This document shows positions 50,301 to 61,893 of a stretch of 64,000 bases of DNA, piece by piece. Where the stretch lies: the NCBI GenBank assembly GCA_947683425.1, contig CANTUQ010000070.1:6155501-6219500 (forward strand), written 5' to 3'. Under the pieces are notes generated by a model. The model was not told where the DNA came from. It was given only the letters and a program-made list of their open reading frames with translations, and searched no databases. Position 1 is the first letter of the stretch, and each line of letters begins with the position of its first letter. The stretch comes from Excoecaria cochinchinensis. Taxonomy: Eukaryota; Streptophyta; Magnoliopsida; Malpighiales; Euphorbiaceae. The translations under genes were made by a program, and so were the position numbers.

Positions 50301-51290
50301 ACTGAAATCTTTCTTCTGCTAAAAATTCGAAGAACAAGTAGTTAGGAGCTGAAACCTATACAACTTTAGATTCCTTAAATGTTTAACTAATCTTCAGGAA
50401 CATCAGAACTCCAGAATCCTCATGCTCAAAAAACCCAGCAAGAGTCAATCCTACGAAACAATAAGATAACAAATTGGAGTTTTCAACAAATTCATTTCTT
50501 TTCTCTTAAATTGTCAACTAAAGCTTACAAATTAACCAATTAATACTATCCTAGTTACGCAAGGTGCAGGGATTTAAAACAAAACATAAAGATAGCAGAA
50601 GAAGAAGAGGAAGAAGAAGAAGAAGAGGAAGAAGAAGAAGAAGAACTCACTTTCGTTGAGGCCACCGGCGGCGAAGACAAGCGGCGACATTGACAGCGAC
50701 GAAGGAGTTGAGCGGCGACGGTGGTGGAGGAGAAGAGCAGCAGGGAAGAAAAGAGATGGATTCTAGGGATTTTAGTGCGTGAAGGTGAAACTGAAAAGGG
50801 ATAAATGAGGGCCAAACAAACCGGGTTTTTTTCTTCTAAGGGTGGGTGAAATTCGGGCGGGTCGGTTTTATCTTTTTTTCACTCCAACCGACCCGAACCC
50901 GAAAATTTGCAATTCCTTCAACCCAAACCGAATTATCCGAATAACCTTACCCGAATTAATATTTCGGTTCGGGTTTTTCGGGTCGGTTCGATTTTTGCCC
51001 ACCCCTACTACCACCCATGCAACTGGGAACATTTGGTTGTTCCAATCTCTGCCTATAGCACATAACAATTGGCCTTTACACACTCCTTTCAAAAAATGTT
51101 GTGTTTTCAAATAATTATCTTTTTCTATCCTAATATAGATTTTAATTTGTACCTTATTGTTTAATTTTGGGTTCAACTTTTTTAATTTCATTATTTGGAT
51201 TTCAAAGGAGCTTGAAAAGCACCTTCCGTTAGTTTTGTATGTAGGAATTTCACGTGAACCAAATTTATAGTACAAGAATCCAATGTACAG
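47373..51290 (-). pseudogene. MULE (Mutator-like) transposase pseudogene, split by a hAT element
   Basis: On the minus strand, in order: HFLKGVCKGQLLCAIGRDWN and QMFPVAWVVV (51110-51015). Then, after the inserted element at 49036-51007, VQVENTYNWRWFLRCLQD, LEAAIKEELPNVYCRMCARK (about 48840-48770), and a SWIM-type zinc finger CTCRGWDLQGIPCARAVSAV at about 48300. A degraded zinc knuckle, CKYYRSTGHNVQTC, lies at about 47960. The SWIM His is replaced by Arg, the knuckle's second Cys by Tyr, and frames shift several times. The N-terminal third is largely missing. TIRs were not found, so the element limits are unknown. Confidence 0.85.
49036..51007 (-). mobile_element. hAT-type element, 1972 bp, perfect 8-bp TSD, inside the MULE
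   Basis: TAGGGGTGGGCAAT at the left and TGCCCACCCCTA at the right are TIRs. CTACCACC is duplicated at 49028-49035 and 51008-51015. Subterminal ACCCGA/TCGGGT clusters occur at both ends. Near the right end, on the minus strand, a leader-like stretch (about 50790-50651) reads through CGCCGGTGGCCTCAACGAAA and ends at donor GTGAGT, next to a GAA/TTC microsatellite (50597-50645). No transposase remains. The leader resembles a 5'UTR exon kept from an autonomous parent, as in the element at 25597-26689. Confidence 0.9.
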
Positions 51291-52019
51291 TTTTTAAATT
51301 AAAGTATGAGGACTCAATGAGGAAAAAAGTTAAAGTTTAGGGACCTAAGGATGGAATTTGCTTTTCTTATTTTATAAGAACTTGTGTTATGTTTGTATAA
51401 GTATTGAATATATCTCAAACTAATATAATATAAATAATGACTATTTTATCACTCAATAATAATATTATATTATATTTATTACTAAAAATGTGAAAATATC
51501 ACACCAAATAATCAACATATCTCCTAATTATTTCAATCAATAATTTATTTTGACAAAAAAAATGAAATTAAAGAAATTGCATAACACAACCTAGCACTCT
51601 TCTTTTAATAAAATAATCGATTGAGAGGAGATAAGTGCCACATCCAAAACATATTAATGATTTCTTTTGAAGAAAATCTGAACATAGGTGAGAAAATGAA
51701 AATAAATTAAAAAATAATTAAAGGAGATATGGACTGAAATTTTTAATTTCTTATGTACACATGTTATGATAAAACATAAATTTTGAAAAATCATTAAAAA
51801 GTTGTTTTCCTTTTGCTAGGAAGCACTTACAAAAGAAGTTAAGATGGAGTGACTTCTTCCAAAAAGACTCTTAATATGCTATTTTGAAAATTTAGCCAAA
51901 TAGATTTAAAAGTGACTTATGAAACTTAAAAGCCACTTTTAGCTTCCCAAAAGTCTAGCCAAATGGCCCTTTAGTCAAGTACTATTTTAAAATAATAATG
52001 TTAAAAAATTACATATATT

Positions 52020-53215
52020 TAAAGGCTAAAGGTCTAAATTTGCTCTTGAAATTTGACAAAAAGGGCAATTTTAATTCTAACGTTTCAATTGATATAATTT
52101 ACCCTTCATATTTCAAAATTGAAAGAGTTATATCCCTAATGTGCCACGGTGTCTGCTTGTTTGAGAGGCACGAGAAAACAAAATGTTAAAAGACGAGTAA
52201 AATTATCTCAATTTTAAAATATGAAAAGTAACAGTGCATCAATTGAAAACATTAAGGGTATATTTGGTTCACTGTATTATATATAAGATAAAATAATATA
52301 GTGTAAGTTAATACGAATACAATATTTGGTAATTTTTTTTTTAAAAATAATGAGGGGATAATATAATATAATACATTACAAATTCCATTATTCTATGTGC
52401 AATGGGGATAATATGCAATGGGGATAATAATACACCATTAACCATTGGATTTATATAATAAGGTAAAAATCGTATTATACTAAATTGAGCCAAACCTCTT
52501 CTATCTTCTTCCAATCTCCGACATCTCCCGTCTTCGGCATCTTCTTTGTCTCCAACATGTTTACATCTCTTTTTTCTTTATTTTTAAATTCAATTGCTCT
52601 GAATTTCTCTTTTATTTTTTTTTATGTTCAATAATTTAATTTGTAATCTATTGATTGAGTTTTGTTAATTAAATTCATTTGAAAGTTAAATTTGCTTGTT
52701 GGAATTCTATTCAATTATTCAATTTTTTGATTTGCTGCTGTAATTGAAATGTTAAAAATTATTTACCTAAGCAACAAAATTAGGTGACGGAAACTACCTT
52801 ATTAAGTGCCTTTTGCTAGTTTTCGGCGGTGGCAACGTTCGTTTGGAATGGTGAGTCAATTTCTATGCAAAGTTCCTCCATATCAAAAATTATATTTTAT
52901 AATAGTTTTTTTATTTAAATTAGTGACCACAAAAATAATTTTTTTTTGTTTATTTTTATTTTTTTTTAAAAAATACGGTACGACATTATGCACCAAATAT
53001 AATATAGAATATTACAGGTTAATACAGTTTTGTACCAAATATAGTATATTATAATACAAGTTAATGATACTATATGCTAATGTTATACAAGTTAATACTA
53101 TACAGGTTAATGTTATACAGACTAATATAATACAGTAAACCAAACGTGTTCTAAAAATATAATTACACTTTTTGTTAAACATTAGAGGTAAAATTACACC
53201 TTTGACTTATTTAAA
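52020..53215. mobile_element. Inverted-repeat MITE interrupted by a Harbinger MITE
   Basis: The left part (52020-52255) and right part (53152-53215) match the element at 16080-16385: TTGATATAATTTACCC on the left, and AATTACACTTTTTGTTAAAC then GGTAAAATTACACC on the right. The 896-bp insertion 52256-53151 separates them. The outer limits are approximate. Confidence 0.6.
52256..53151. mobile_element. PIF/Harbinger-type MITE, 896 bp
   Basis: The left end GGGTATATTTGGTTCACTGT and right end (inverted) GAACACGTTTGGTTTACTGT are flanked by TAA on both sides (52253-52255 and 53152-53154). The ends and internal TTAATACTATACAGGTTAAT repeats relate it to the EBP1-carrying element at 31572-33844. It also has a short pyrimidine-rich, leader-like piece at about 52495-52570. 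No transposase. Confidence 0.82.
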
Positions 53216-55940
53216 GAGTTGGATAAGTTCATTCCAACTTGTTCGACCCCGTTCAACTTCAAACTCAATATGAATAGGGACCAACCTAGGTTGGGGGCAA
53301 TGGAGGCCCAAATTTTTCAATTAAGTTCATATATTTTTTTTATATTTGTCTCCACCAACTCTTCTTTTATTCATGTGTTACATAAAATACAATATAGCAT
53401 AAATAAATTTACCCTTACTGAAATTAAATCCCGAATTTGCCCATGAATACGAGTTCTACTTATCTATAATTCGAATGTATTTTTAATCAATTTAGAGATA
53501 AACAATTTTGCAAGTTCAATTTAAACTTGGATCCAACTGGATTTTGAATAGAACTAGGAATTAATCATGGGTTGGATTAGGACTGAGCAATTGAATTGAA
53601 GGCTCTACCGGACCTAATCCAAGTGAGAGAAAATCTGGGCTAAAAATTTTAAGGTTCACACTCTAACCCAGACAAAGCTCGCAGCCCTAGAAAACAATGC
53701 ATCACGTGAAGTGTTATTTCCAAAGATGAATGATGGGTTTTGATTTGGATTGATTTTTGGATCTGGTAATTGTTGGGTCTCTGATAATGATTGGTTGTGT
53801 ATATATTCTGAGATCTTGGTTTGACAAAATTTCAGTTTGAATTGAATTGATTTCATGGGATTTAATGGATGATCAATACGCAAGTAGGTTCCTTTTAAGT
53901 ACCGAGTTTTAAATGGTTAAACTTGTTATTGCCCATAGTAGATACGTGTAAAATATTTTGTAAAATCGGGTTTTTTTTGGCTACAATCCCTGTAATTATG
54001 CATATAGGGCTTGTTTGGTACATTTGTAGCAGTTGTTTTCTGATTAAATTTGCAGTCCGAGTGTTTTGTATGATGAGACTCTATATACATATGCGATGAT
54101 GTTTCATCAATCTGATGGCAAACGAACTTTAATGTTCTTTGAAATATGTGATTTCTCAGCTTTGAAACTTTTCACTCTTTAATGTGTAAAATTAATGCCT
54201 CGGTGCCACGCTACTCTTAAACGCATGAATGACTACAGACTCCAAGATGTCAGCGCTCCTGTAAAAATGCCATAATCATCAATACTTACTTATTCATGTG
54301 CTAGAAAATGCCTGTAAAATTGATCACTTTGCCATCTAAAGAACATAGAAAATTTTCTATACACTTTGATGCTAGAAAATACCCACAAGCTTTTTCTCTA
54401 ATTCATGTCAAGTTGTAAACGGAACACCAATTTCCTTTTCATGTTCTTCAGCATGGAGAACTCCTTTCTAGTCTTTAAATCGTAACCTTTTTTCTTTTTG
54501 GTTTTCCATTTTCATAGAAGACTAGAAGTGCACATGGGAATACATGACCTGCATAAATGTAATGTAACTTCCTTTTCTTGGGTGTGAATTTGGGCATTTG
54601 AAGTCACTGTTTGCATGAAAGCATATATTGATGTTCTTTTGCCAGAGTGATCATATCTTAATGTAATGATTCAATATGATTGTGCCCATACAAAAGTAGG
54701 CCATTGCATACGCTTATAGATATTGATGTTTTTTTGCCATAGTGATCATATCTTAATGAAATGATTCAATATGATTGTGCCCATACAAGAGTGGGGTATA
54801 CCTGGGTATTGAAATGACAAACCTGTATTTTAGATGCTGAAGATAGTTGCTCTGCTATTCAAGTAGTACATGAAAACTATCTTCTTCTGCAAGTAGCCTT
54901 GAGTGCCAAGCATTATAACTATTTTTTGCTGTAGCCTAATTCTATTGTGCCTGCTTAGCTTGTTTATTTTGGACAATGCCCCAGTAAATATTTCATTTTA
55001 AATTAGTGTCCCTAGTAGTGATGGTATATGCAAACTCACAAGAATTGCTTGCCATTCCTTTTATATCATTACTTGGACAATTTGGTGAACTAGTTTATAT
55101 GCTAAGATCATTTTAGTTAATAAACTTAGCTGGATTGAAGATAATATATGACTTGTGCACTAGCATTTCACACACATAGGTTCTAATGCAATATTATGTA
55201 TAAATGTGTGCAATGGATCCGAGCTTGTAGCCTGTTAATTGGTAACTTATTTGTTTGGCTAAAGAGTGCATTTGTCTATGTGCTTGCATACTTGAAAGAT
55301 CTGATGGTTAGCCTTCATCTGTGTTATTCACCATAAGTGTGCCCTTCCCCACTTGTGCATATACTGAAGTACAAGAAGATCCTACTTAACCAGATTAAAT
55401 TTGTTTTATTGCTGTGATGCAATTGAAAAAAAGAAAAGAAAAAGGTCAGTGTTCCCAAATTTGTGATTTTTTTTTCTAGCTATTATCTTGCTGTATCATG
55501 GTTCATTTCTTGTATCTTTGAAAAAACTCGTATATAAGGAAATTCTGTCTCTTCTCCTTTCCTCTCTCTCTCTGTGTTTCCTTTTTTTTTTCCCAAGAAA
55601 TCTTTTCTTTTTTATGAGGTTGTCTAAATTTTCATATTCTACTCGACCAAGTGTTTCATTAGACATGAGTTACTCTGAAATTGTTCTAGCTTGCTCAACT
55701 GCTTATAGCAGGCTTTAAAAAGGGCGGGGAGATGGAAAATTTTTATGGCTGTTATCTGCTGTTGCCATTGCTTGAGGTGGATACAAATGCTTTGCAAAAA
55801 TGTTCAAATTTCGTATTAAAAAATGATCCTTTTTTCTCTTTTACGGACCTGAAATGAATTTTTTTCAGAACTCTTAGCCAAATGGTTTGGTTCACTTTCA
55901 TATCAACTGATTTTTGTTGCATTAGGCTGAACTAAAACAA
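53216..55940. other. Region upstream of the small mitochondrial gene, probably mostly its intron
   Basis: No clear coding exon. A tandem duplication lies at 54625-54795. The missing 5' exon of the gene at 55965 should lie here or further upstream; a candidate region is 53640-53890, but no frame in it fits the required phase convincingly. Confidence 0.4.
54625..54795. repeat. Tandem duplication, 95-bp offset
   Basis: Two copies, about 54625-54700 and 54720-54795, share GTGATCATATCTTAATG and ATGATTCAATATGATTGTGC with a few mismatches. Confidence 0.9.
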
Positions 55941-55964
55941 GTAATTTGTTGTGTCTTGTTGTAG

Positions 55965-56304
55965 TGAACAGAGGATTCCACTCAACAGGAGTGAAGAGGA
56001 TGGGGGGAGATCATGCACATGGCCATGACAAACCATTCTATCTTCATGCAAAACACTTGTACAATTTGGAAAGAATGAAACACCAGAAAATCAAGATGTC
56101 TCTTGCTGTCTTCACGGCCTTCAGCATTGGTGTCGTCATTCCTGTTTATGCTGTCATTTTCCAGCAGAAAAAGACACATCTGCGTAAGTCACTATCCAAA
56201 GGTTTCACACAATAACATGAACAACTTTGTAATGAATTTGTTGTTGACAGTTGATATTCCTATAGTCTGATGACTTCTACTACTACTTTTCAGTGGGAAA
56301 ATAG
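55965..56304 (+). CDS. Small mitochondrial inner-membrane protein, possibly COX7c-like (3' exons)
   Basis: The exon from 55965 (acceptor GTTGTAG) encodes NRGFHSTGVKRMGGDHAHGH then DKPFYLHAKHLYNLERMK and a membrane segment, MSLAVFTAFSIGVVIPVYAV, ending IFQQKKTHL. A perfect donor CTGC|GTAAGT at 56184 and acceptor TTTTCAG at 56293 lead to a last exon encoding only LGK and a stop (TAG 56302-56304). Without splicing the frame runs to 56215. RGFHSTGVKRM looks like the end of a mitochondrial presequence, followed by a His-rich segment and one transmembrane helix. This layout is like a cytochrome c oxidase small subunit of the 7c type; that name is from resemblance only. The exon starts in phase 1, so an upstream exon with the start codon is missing from this call. 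Confidence 0.7.
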
Positions 56305-56640
56305 GAAACACATGTTTTCTTGTAATAAGTTTTACAGTAGTGAATTGTTTCTGAATGAATTCTGTGGTATCTATTTCGTTCCTTTTTAGCATGCCTTCGA
56401 TTCTAAATTAGATGGATTTGATAGATACGCAAATTTATATCAAACACTAAATGAGATGTGAAATCCACTTCAGCATTTTATCTCACCAAAATTTTAATCT
56501 ATGCAATCAAATATAAGAACGGAATGGCAATTATTGCATTACTTCGACAGCTTAATTAGCTAATGAAAATGTATTGTCGAAAAGCATGCAAAATGAAATT
56601 TAATTTGATACAAACTTAACAAGCTTCAGTTAAACTAAAA

Positions 56641-59600
56641 TTAAGATATTAGAAGTGATGATTGGCATTCCTTCTGGTAAGAGGCTTTGATCTTTTGCAA
56701 TTCACTTATGACATCTCCCATCTCCATTCTTTGTCCTGCTTGTTCCCTTGAGCATGCTACTCCAATTTTCAACACAGAGGTTATGCACTCCATAAATCTC
56801 CCCCCTTCATCTTCACACAAAATGCATGGATCCACAACCTCCATCACTCTATCACCCATACATCTCTCAACAAAACTATGAAGGTTTAGATCATCTCTAA
56901 AATATTCATCCGTCGGTTTCTTTCCTGTAAACATCTCTAGCAACACAATCCCATAGCTATATACATCTCCCTTTATTGAAATTAAGTCCCCCATGCCGTA
57001 TTCTGCGAATAAGAAACACATTTTTAAGAGCAAATGTGATATACTTCAAATATCAGACTAATCATAATTTCTTAAAGACATACATGTCACTACCTGGAGC
57101 AACATAGCCAATAGTACCCTTTATTGCTACAGAGCTGCTTGGAATGTGTTGAAAATCACCAAACATTGTAGAGATAATCTTAGCCAATCCAAAATCTCCA
57201 ATATGTGCAGTCATCTCAGCATCTAGAAGAACATTGCTTGGCTTTAGATCTCCATGTATAATTGTTGATGAGTGAGCTCTATGTAGATACTCTATTGCTG
57301 AAGCAATATCCATTGCAATATTCAGTCTGTGTGATAGTTTTAGAACACCTGATTGTGTGTAATGTTGATATTCGTCTGAGCCATTGTTGTTGTGCAACCA
57401 TTTGTCCAAGTTCCCATTAGTCATGAATTCATAAATCAGAGCTTTGAAATCATTGCCTTGGAAGTCAATGCTAGAGCAGACACTCAAAAGCTTCAGCAGA
57501 TTCCGGTGCCTAATGCTTCCAAGAGCTCGGCATTCTGACATGAAACTACTTGATGCTCCTCTTTGTTGTAGATTCAGCACTTTCACTGCAACTTGTTGCC
57601 TTGATTGCTCAAGAGTTCCTTTATAGACAGAGCCATAGCTACCAACACCAATTATGTTGGTCGTAGAGAATCCATCGGTAGCCTTGAAGAGTTCAGCATA
57701 GGATATTCTTAGAAACCGAGGCTCAATTCCTAGATCAGAAATAACATTCTTCTTGTTGAACATTTTTTTGATATGCCTGGAAATAAAGAAACACACCAAC
57801 AAACCCAATAATATAGCAACAACAACTATTGGAATCATTAGTCTCAGTGGAAGGGGGTGGTTGTTTCTCTTGGAGTCAGTGGTGGGACAAAAGGGTAGCT
57901 TCAGTTCTGTGATACCTCCACAAAGACCATTATTTCCCAATAATGAAACTCTGCTAGCATTTAAAAAGATTCCCTGTTTTGGTACTTCCCCTTGAAGGTG
58001 ATTAAAAGATAGATTCAAATAGTTAAGCCCATCAAGCTCGGCTAAAGAACTAGGAATTCGGCCCGAAAAGTCGTTGCTTGAGATATCAAGCTCTACTAAA
58101 CCTTGTAAAACACCAAAATCCTCAGGTATGTTTCCTCGAAGTGAATTTCCCCCAAGTCGAAGATGCTCCAAAATCAAGCATTTCCCAATGGAGCTAGGAA
58201 TGATGCCAGATAATTTGTTGTCAGACAAATCGAGTCGTGCTAGATTTCGCAGCAACCCAACTTCTGATGGAATAGGACCAGTAAGTGCATTAGAAGCTAC
58301 ACCGAAGAAAGTTGAAAGTGACGAAAGGCCAATGACCTGTGCTGGTATTGTACCAGTGAGATTGTTATGAGACAGATCCAAGTCGATCAAGTTATGACAA
58401 TTACCAAGACTGGGAGGTATGCTTCCATGTAGATTGTTGTCCCCCATGTAGAGAACACTCAGCCAAGACAAATTTCCAATTGATGATGGAATTGTTCCCG
58501 TAAATCTGTTGGTGTTCAATGTTAAGCTCTCTAAATGTATAAGCTTGGTGAAATTAATATCGATTGAACCAGAGAGAGAATTTTGGTCCAACTGTAAGAA
58601 TCTCAAATTAAAGAGGTTTTCAATACCCAAAGGAATGTAACCGTGCAACTGGTTACCGGCCAAAGTTAGAATCTGCATTTGTTTTGAGAGATTGGCTACA
58701 GAGCTGGGTATAGACCCTCTCAGAAAATTATGTCCTACACCGATATCAATTAATTTGGAGCAATTGGTTAAAGAATCAAAGAAACTGAAGTCATCTCGTA
58801 CCTGATTTGAATTAAATTCTATAAATCGAAGATTAGGCAGCTTTCCGAGATCCTTTGGAATCAACCCAGTGAAGAAGTTATGAGAGAAAAGAACTTGTTT
58901 AAGTGCAGAAGCATTTGTTAATGAAAGTGGAATCTGCCCATTGAACATGTTGGATGAAATAAATAGTGAAGTAAGTTTGGGAAAGGCGAGGCCTATATCG
59001 GAGGGGATACTGCCATTGAGTTGGTTCCAGCACACTTCAAATACTTCAAGGTTTGAAATATTGTAGATGCCACTAGGAATTTCACCAATTAGATTGTTAT
59101 CTGAAAGTACAAGATGGCCTATGCTCCTAAGTTGGGAGAATTCTTGAGGAATATGTCCAGTCAAGTTGTTGCTTCGCAAGAAGATCCAGACAAGAGATGA
59201 AAGGTTCCCAAGAGAAGAAGGAATACTTCCTGTAAGACTATTTTGAAACAATCCTAGACGTTTAAGCTTCTGAAGAGAGCCCAACTGGGGAGGTATGTTC
59301 CCAACTAAGTGATTGTTGTAGAGACCAACATACACAAGGTTTAAGCAATGAGAAAAGTTGGTGGGTATTTTACCAGAAAATGTGTTGTTGCTCAGGGAAA
59401 TTATTTGTAAGCGACGCAGACGACCAATCTCTTGGGGTATATGGCCATGGAAGCTATTATTTATGAGATTAATGTACCTGAGGAAGGAGAGGTTTCCAAT
59501 ATGAGGAGAAAGTGTTCCCAGTAAGCCTAGCGAGCTTAGGTTCAAAGCCACCACCCTGTGAGGATGCCTTCGACCGCATGAAACGCCTTGCCAATTGCAA

Positions 59601-59782
59601 TAGTGCACAGAATCATTCCAAGAATTCAGGACTTGAAATGGGTCTTTTTGTATGGAATGTTTGAATGACAGCAAAGAAAGTCGATCAGTCTCGTTTTGCA
59701 AGCAATTCTTTGGACTAAATGAGCACAATAAGAAGCAGAACATGAGAGGAATGTGAACACACCACCAGCACTTCACTGCCAT
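56641..59782 (-). CDS. LRR receptor-like kinase, subfamily XII (EFR/Xa21-like), non-RD, 1016 aa
   Basis: Plasma-membrane receptor kinase of the group that includes EFR, FLS2 relatives and Xa21. Exons: 59782-57094 and 57002-56641, with one 91-bp phase-1 intron falling inside GYVAPE, its usual place in this family. Signal peptide about 1-27; N-terminal cap (ETDRLSLLSFKHSIQKDP, NWQGVSC); roughly twenty LRRs; transmembrane segment about 645-667. In the kinase: Gly-loop IGVGSYGSVYKG (about 707), VAVKVLN Lys, IIHGDLKPSNVLLD (about 841, HGD in place of HRD, so non-RD), GDFGLAK, GTIGYVAPEYGMGD and DVYSYGIVLLEMFTGKKPTD. No frame break is seen; length is normal. Non-RD kinases of this group usually act in pattern recognition; the ligand is unknown. 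It ends about 340 bp from the neighbouring convergent small mitochondrial gene. Confidence 0.94.
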
Positions 59783-61777
59783 TGCCTTGACTAGATTGAT
59801 AACATTTGCTATTGCTATTGCTACTTTTTACAAGATACAGATGTATAAATATGTCCGATAACATTTGAATGTTGGATATTGTATTTGAATTTTATTATAA
59901 TTTTATTGTTCAAAATGTATATAAAATCCCAATTATACAATTTGATGAGAATGGAAAAGTCTACTTGTACTCCAAATTAAAGTAAAAATAAATTTGTTTA
60001 AAAATAAATAATTACTTACTGTCCTAATTATGAAAATTTACATCTAATAAAATTCATACTAAATTCTGAGTTATTAAGATCAATAGTGAAAAAGTTTTAA
60101 ATCTTATTAGAAATTTGATGTTTTTTTTGACTATTTTGGCTTTTGAGAGCTCTGACCCATATTAAACATGTATTCAGTATTAAAAAAATAAATAAATAAA
60201 AAATTCAAAGTAAGAGTTAATTATCAATGCATAATAATATATTTACATTTGAATTAGTAATTTATTTCAACAACTATTTTAATTTTCAATCAATATTAAT
60301 TTTTAATTTAAATAAATGATTAAAATGGATGAAGTTTTGTTAACTTTATCGAATGGCCAAGCCTGCTGATTAATTAATGATCAATTGTAAGCAATAATTC
60401 AAATTTAGATATTTTTTTAAATATATCTAATTTTAGCAATATCAAATTCAATGTGGGAATATATTAGTCAAGTTTTGATCTGAATCGAAAATTCGATTCA
60501 AATATGTCTAGAAATAAAGATTTGAATCTAAATAAAACTTAAAAATTTTAAGATCGATTCGAAAATATTTGAATCCATTACTCAATATTTTTCAATTAAA
60601 TTTTATTTTATAAATATATATATATATCCTAAACCGTTTTATGAATATCTTCATTGCCGCTCTTTTGCTGCTCACAGCCCCATTCGCTATTTTATGTTGC
60701 TGTTGTTGTTCAACCATATTCTTTTGATTTTATCTTATTAAATCATCGTACATATATCAAATATAGAAAAGATATCTCTCTATCATTTTTCGGGTAAAAA
60801 CTTTTTATTTTTAAATTAGCATTTCAAAATTTATTTTAATTCATTGTTCTTTTTATCACTTGAGAGATAGATACGGTATATATTAAAAAAAAAAAAAAAA
60901 GAGTTAAAAAGTTATATAAATAAAATTGTATTAGTTTATAATATTTGGAGTTAAAAAGTTATATAAATAAAATTGTGTTAGTTTATAATATTTTATATTT
61001 TATAATGCAAAAGTAAAAGCTGCCTATCCAGCCTCTTAGAACGTTATCCCTTAACTGATAACATTTAAGTGGCGGATGTTTCCATTTTCCTGTATTAGAG
61101 TCTTGAAGTGAAAAAGTGGTAGCCATGGCCGATGACCATGACTTTAGGCCTCATGAATGCAAAAGTCAAGCGGCCAGTCCCTTTTCAAAATTTAAGGGAT
61201 AATTTATTGCATTATTCTCATTTTAAGCTTAATTTAATATTCTAAATTCATTTTCACATTTTTCTATTTTAATTAATGAAAATCGAAAATGACAAGTGGA
61301 ACGAAAAGATTACTAATTGGTTACAAGATATAACTGTAATTACAAAAGAAAGAAAAGAAAGAAGAGGACTCCATCCCATTTTCTAGTTGCCAAGTCTTAA
61401 CAAATAATCCAAGTTGCATATGACAGCAAACCGCATAATGATTATATGATGAAAATAAAATTAGAAATTAAGCAATTTATTCAATATTACGTGCATGTAC
61501 AGAATTTAATTATTTGATATCATTGCTTTCATTTTTTTTTCATTATATGATATAATGTAACGTAAGTATTTCCTAATTCACAAAATACTGTGTTTTTTCT
61601 CCATTACATTACTTCTTGTCTTTTCAAAGTTAACTGGATTTCTTTCTTTTCTTTTTTTAATCTCTTTTTTTTTTCTTTTTCAAATTAAACCATGAATTTC
61701 TTTAAACTATTTTCTTTTAAATTAAACTATAATTTCAAATTAAAATCCCTAAATTAAACTTTTATTATCAAATCAAC
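59783..61777. other. Gene-free region upstream of the receptor kinase
   Basis: AT-rich promoter-side DNA with no convincing frame. It contains a 47-bp tandem duplication at 60901-60993. No core promoter element could be assigned with confidence. Confidence 0.55.
60901..60993. repeat. Tandem duplication of a 47-bp unit
   Basis: GAGTTAAAAAGTTATATAAA then TAAAATTGTATTAGTTTATA occurs at 60901 and again at 60948, with a single A/G difference. Confidence 0.95.
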
Positions 61778-61893
61778 TGTAACGCCCCGAAAATTCGAGT
61801 TTGTAAATAATAATTAGAGATTGAAAATAATGTCTTTCGAGACACTTTAAGGATAAAAAATTTATATGATTGAGGGATTAGAAAATTTGAGTT
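61778..61893 (+). mobile_element. 5' tip of an LTR (TGTAACGCCCC type), truncated
   Basis: TGTAACGCCCCGAAAATTCG at 61778 is the standard 5' LTR terminus complementary to the 3' end at 6376-6386. After about 116 bp the sequence changes into the tandem-repeat element, so only the LTR tip remains. It has the same orientation as the LTR at 4385-6386. Confidence 0.65.

Noticed and set aside
50555..50815. Minus-strand frame with a poly-Ser tract
   Set aside because: Translation of a GAA/TTC microsatellite next to a leader-like block inside a hAT element; the donor GTGAGT lies before the Ser run.
53656..53883. Minus-strand 75-codon frame and plus-strand candidates as first exon of the small mitochondrial gene
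   Set aside because: No frame there gives a mitochondrial presequence ending in the phase needed at 55965.
58074..58370. Plus-strand frames across 57444-58370
   Set aside because: Antisense shadows of the LRR-kinase exon.
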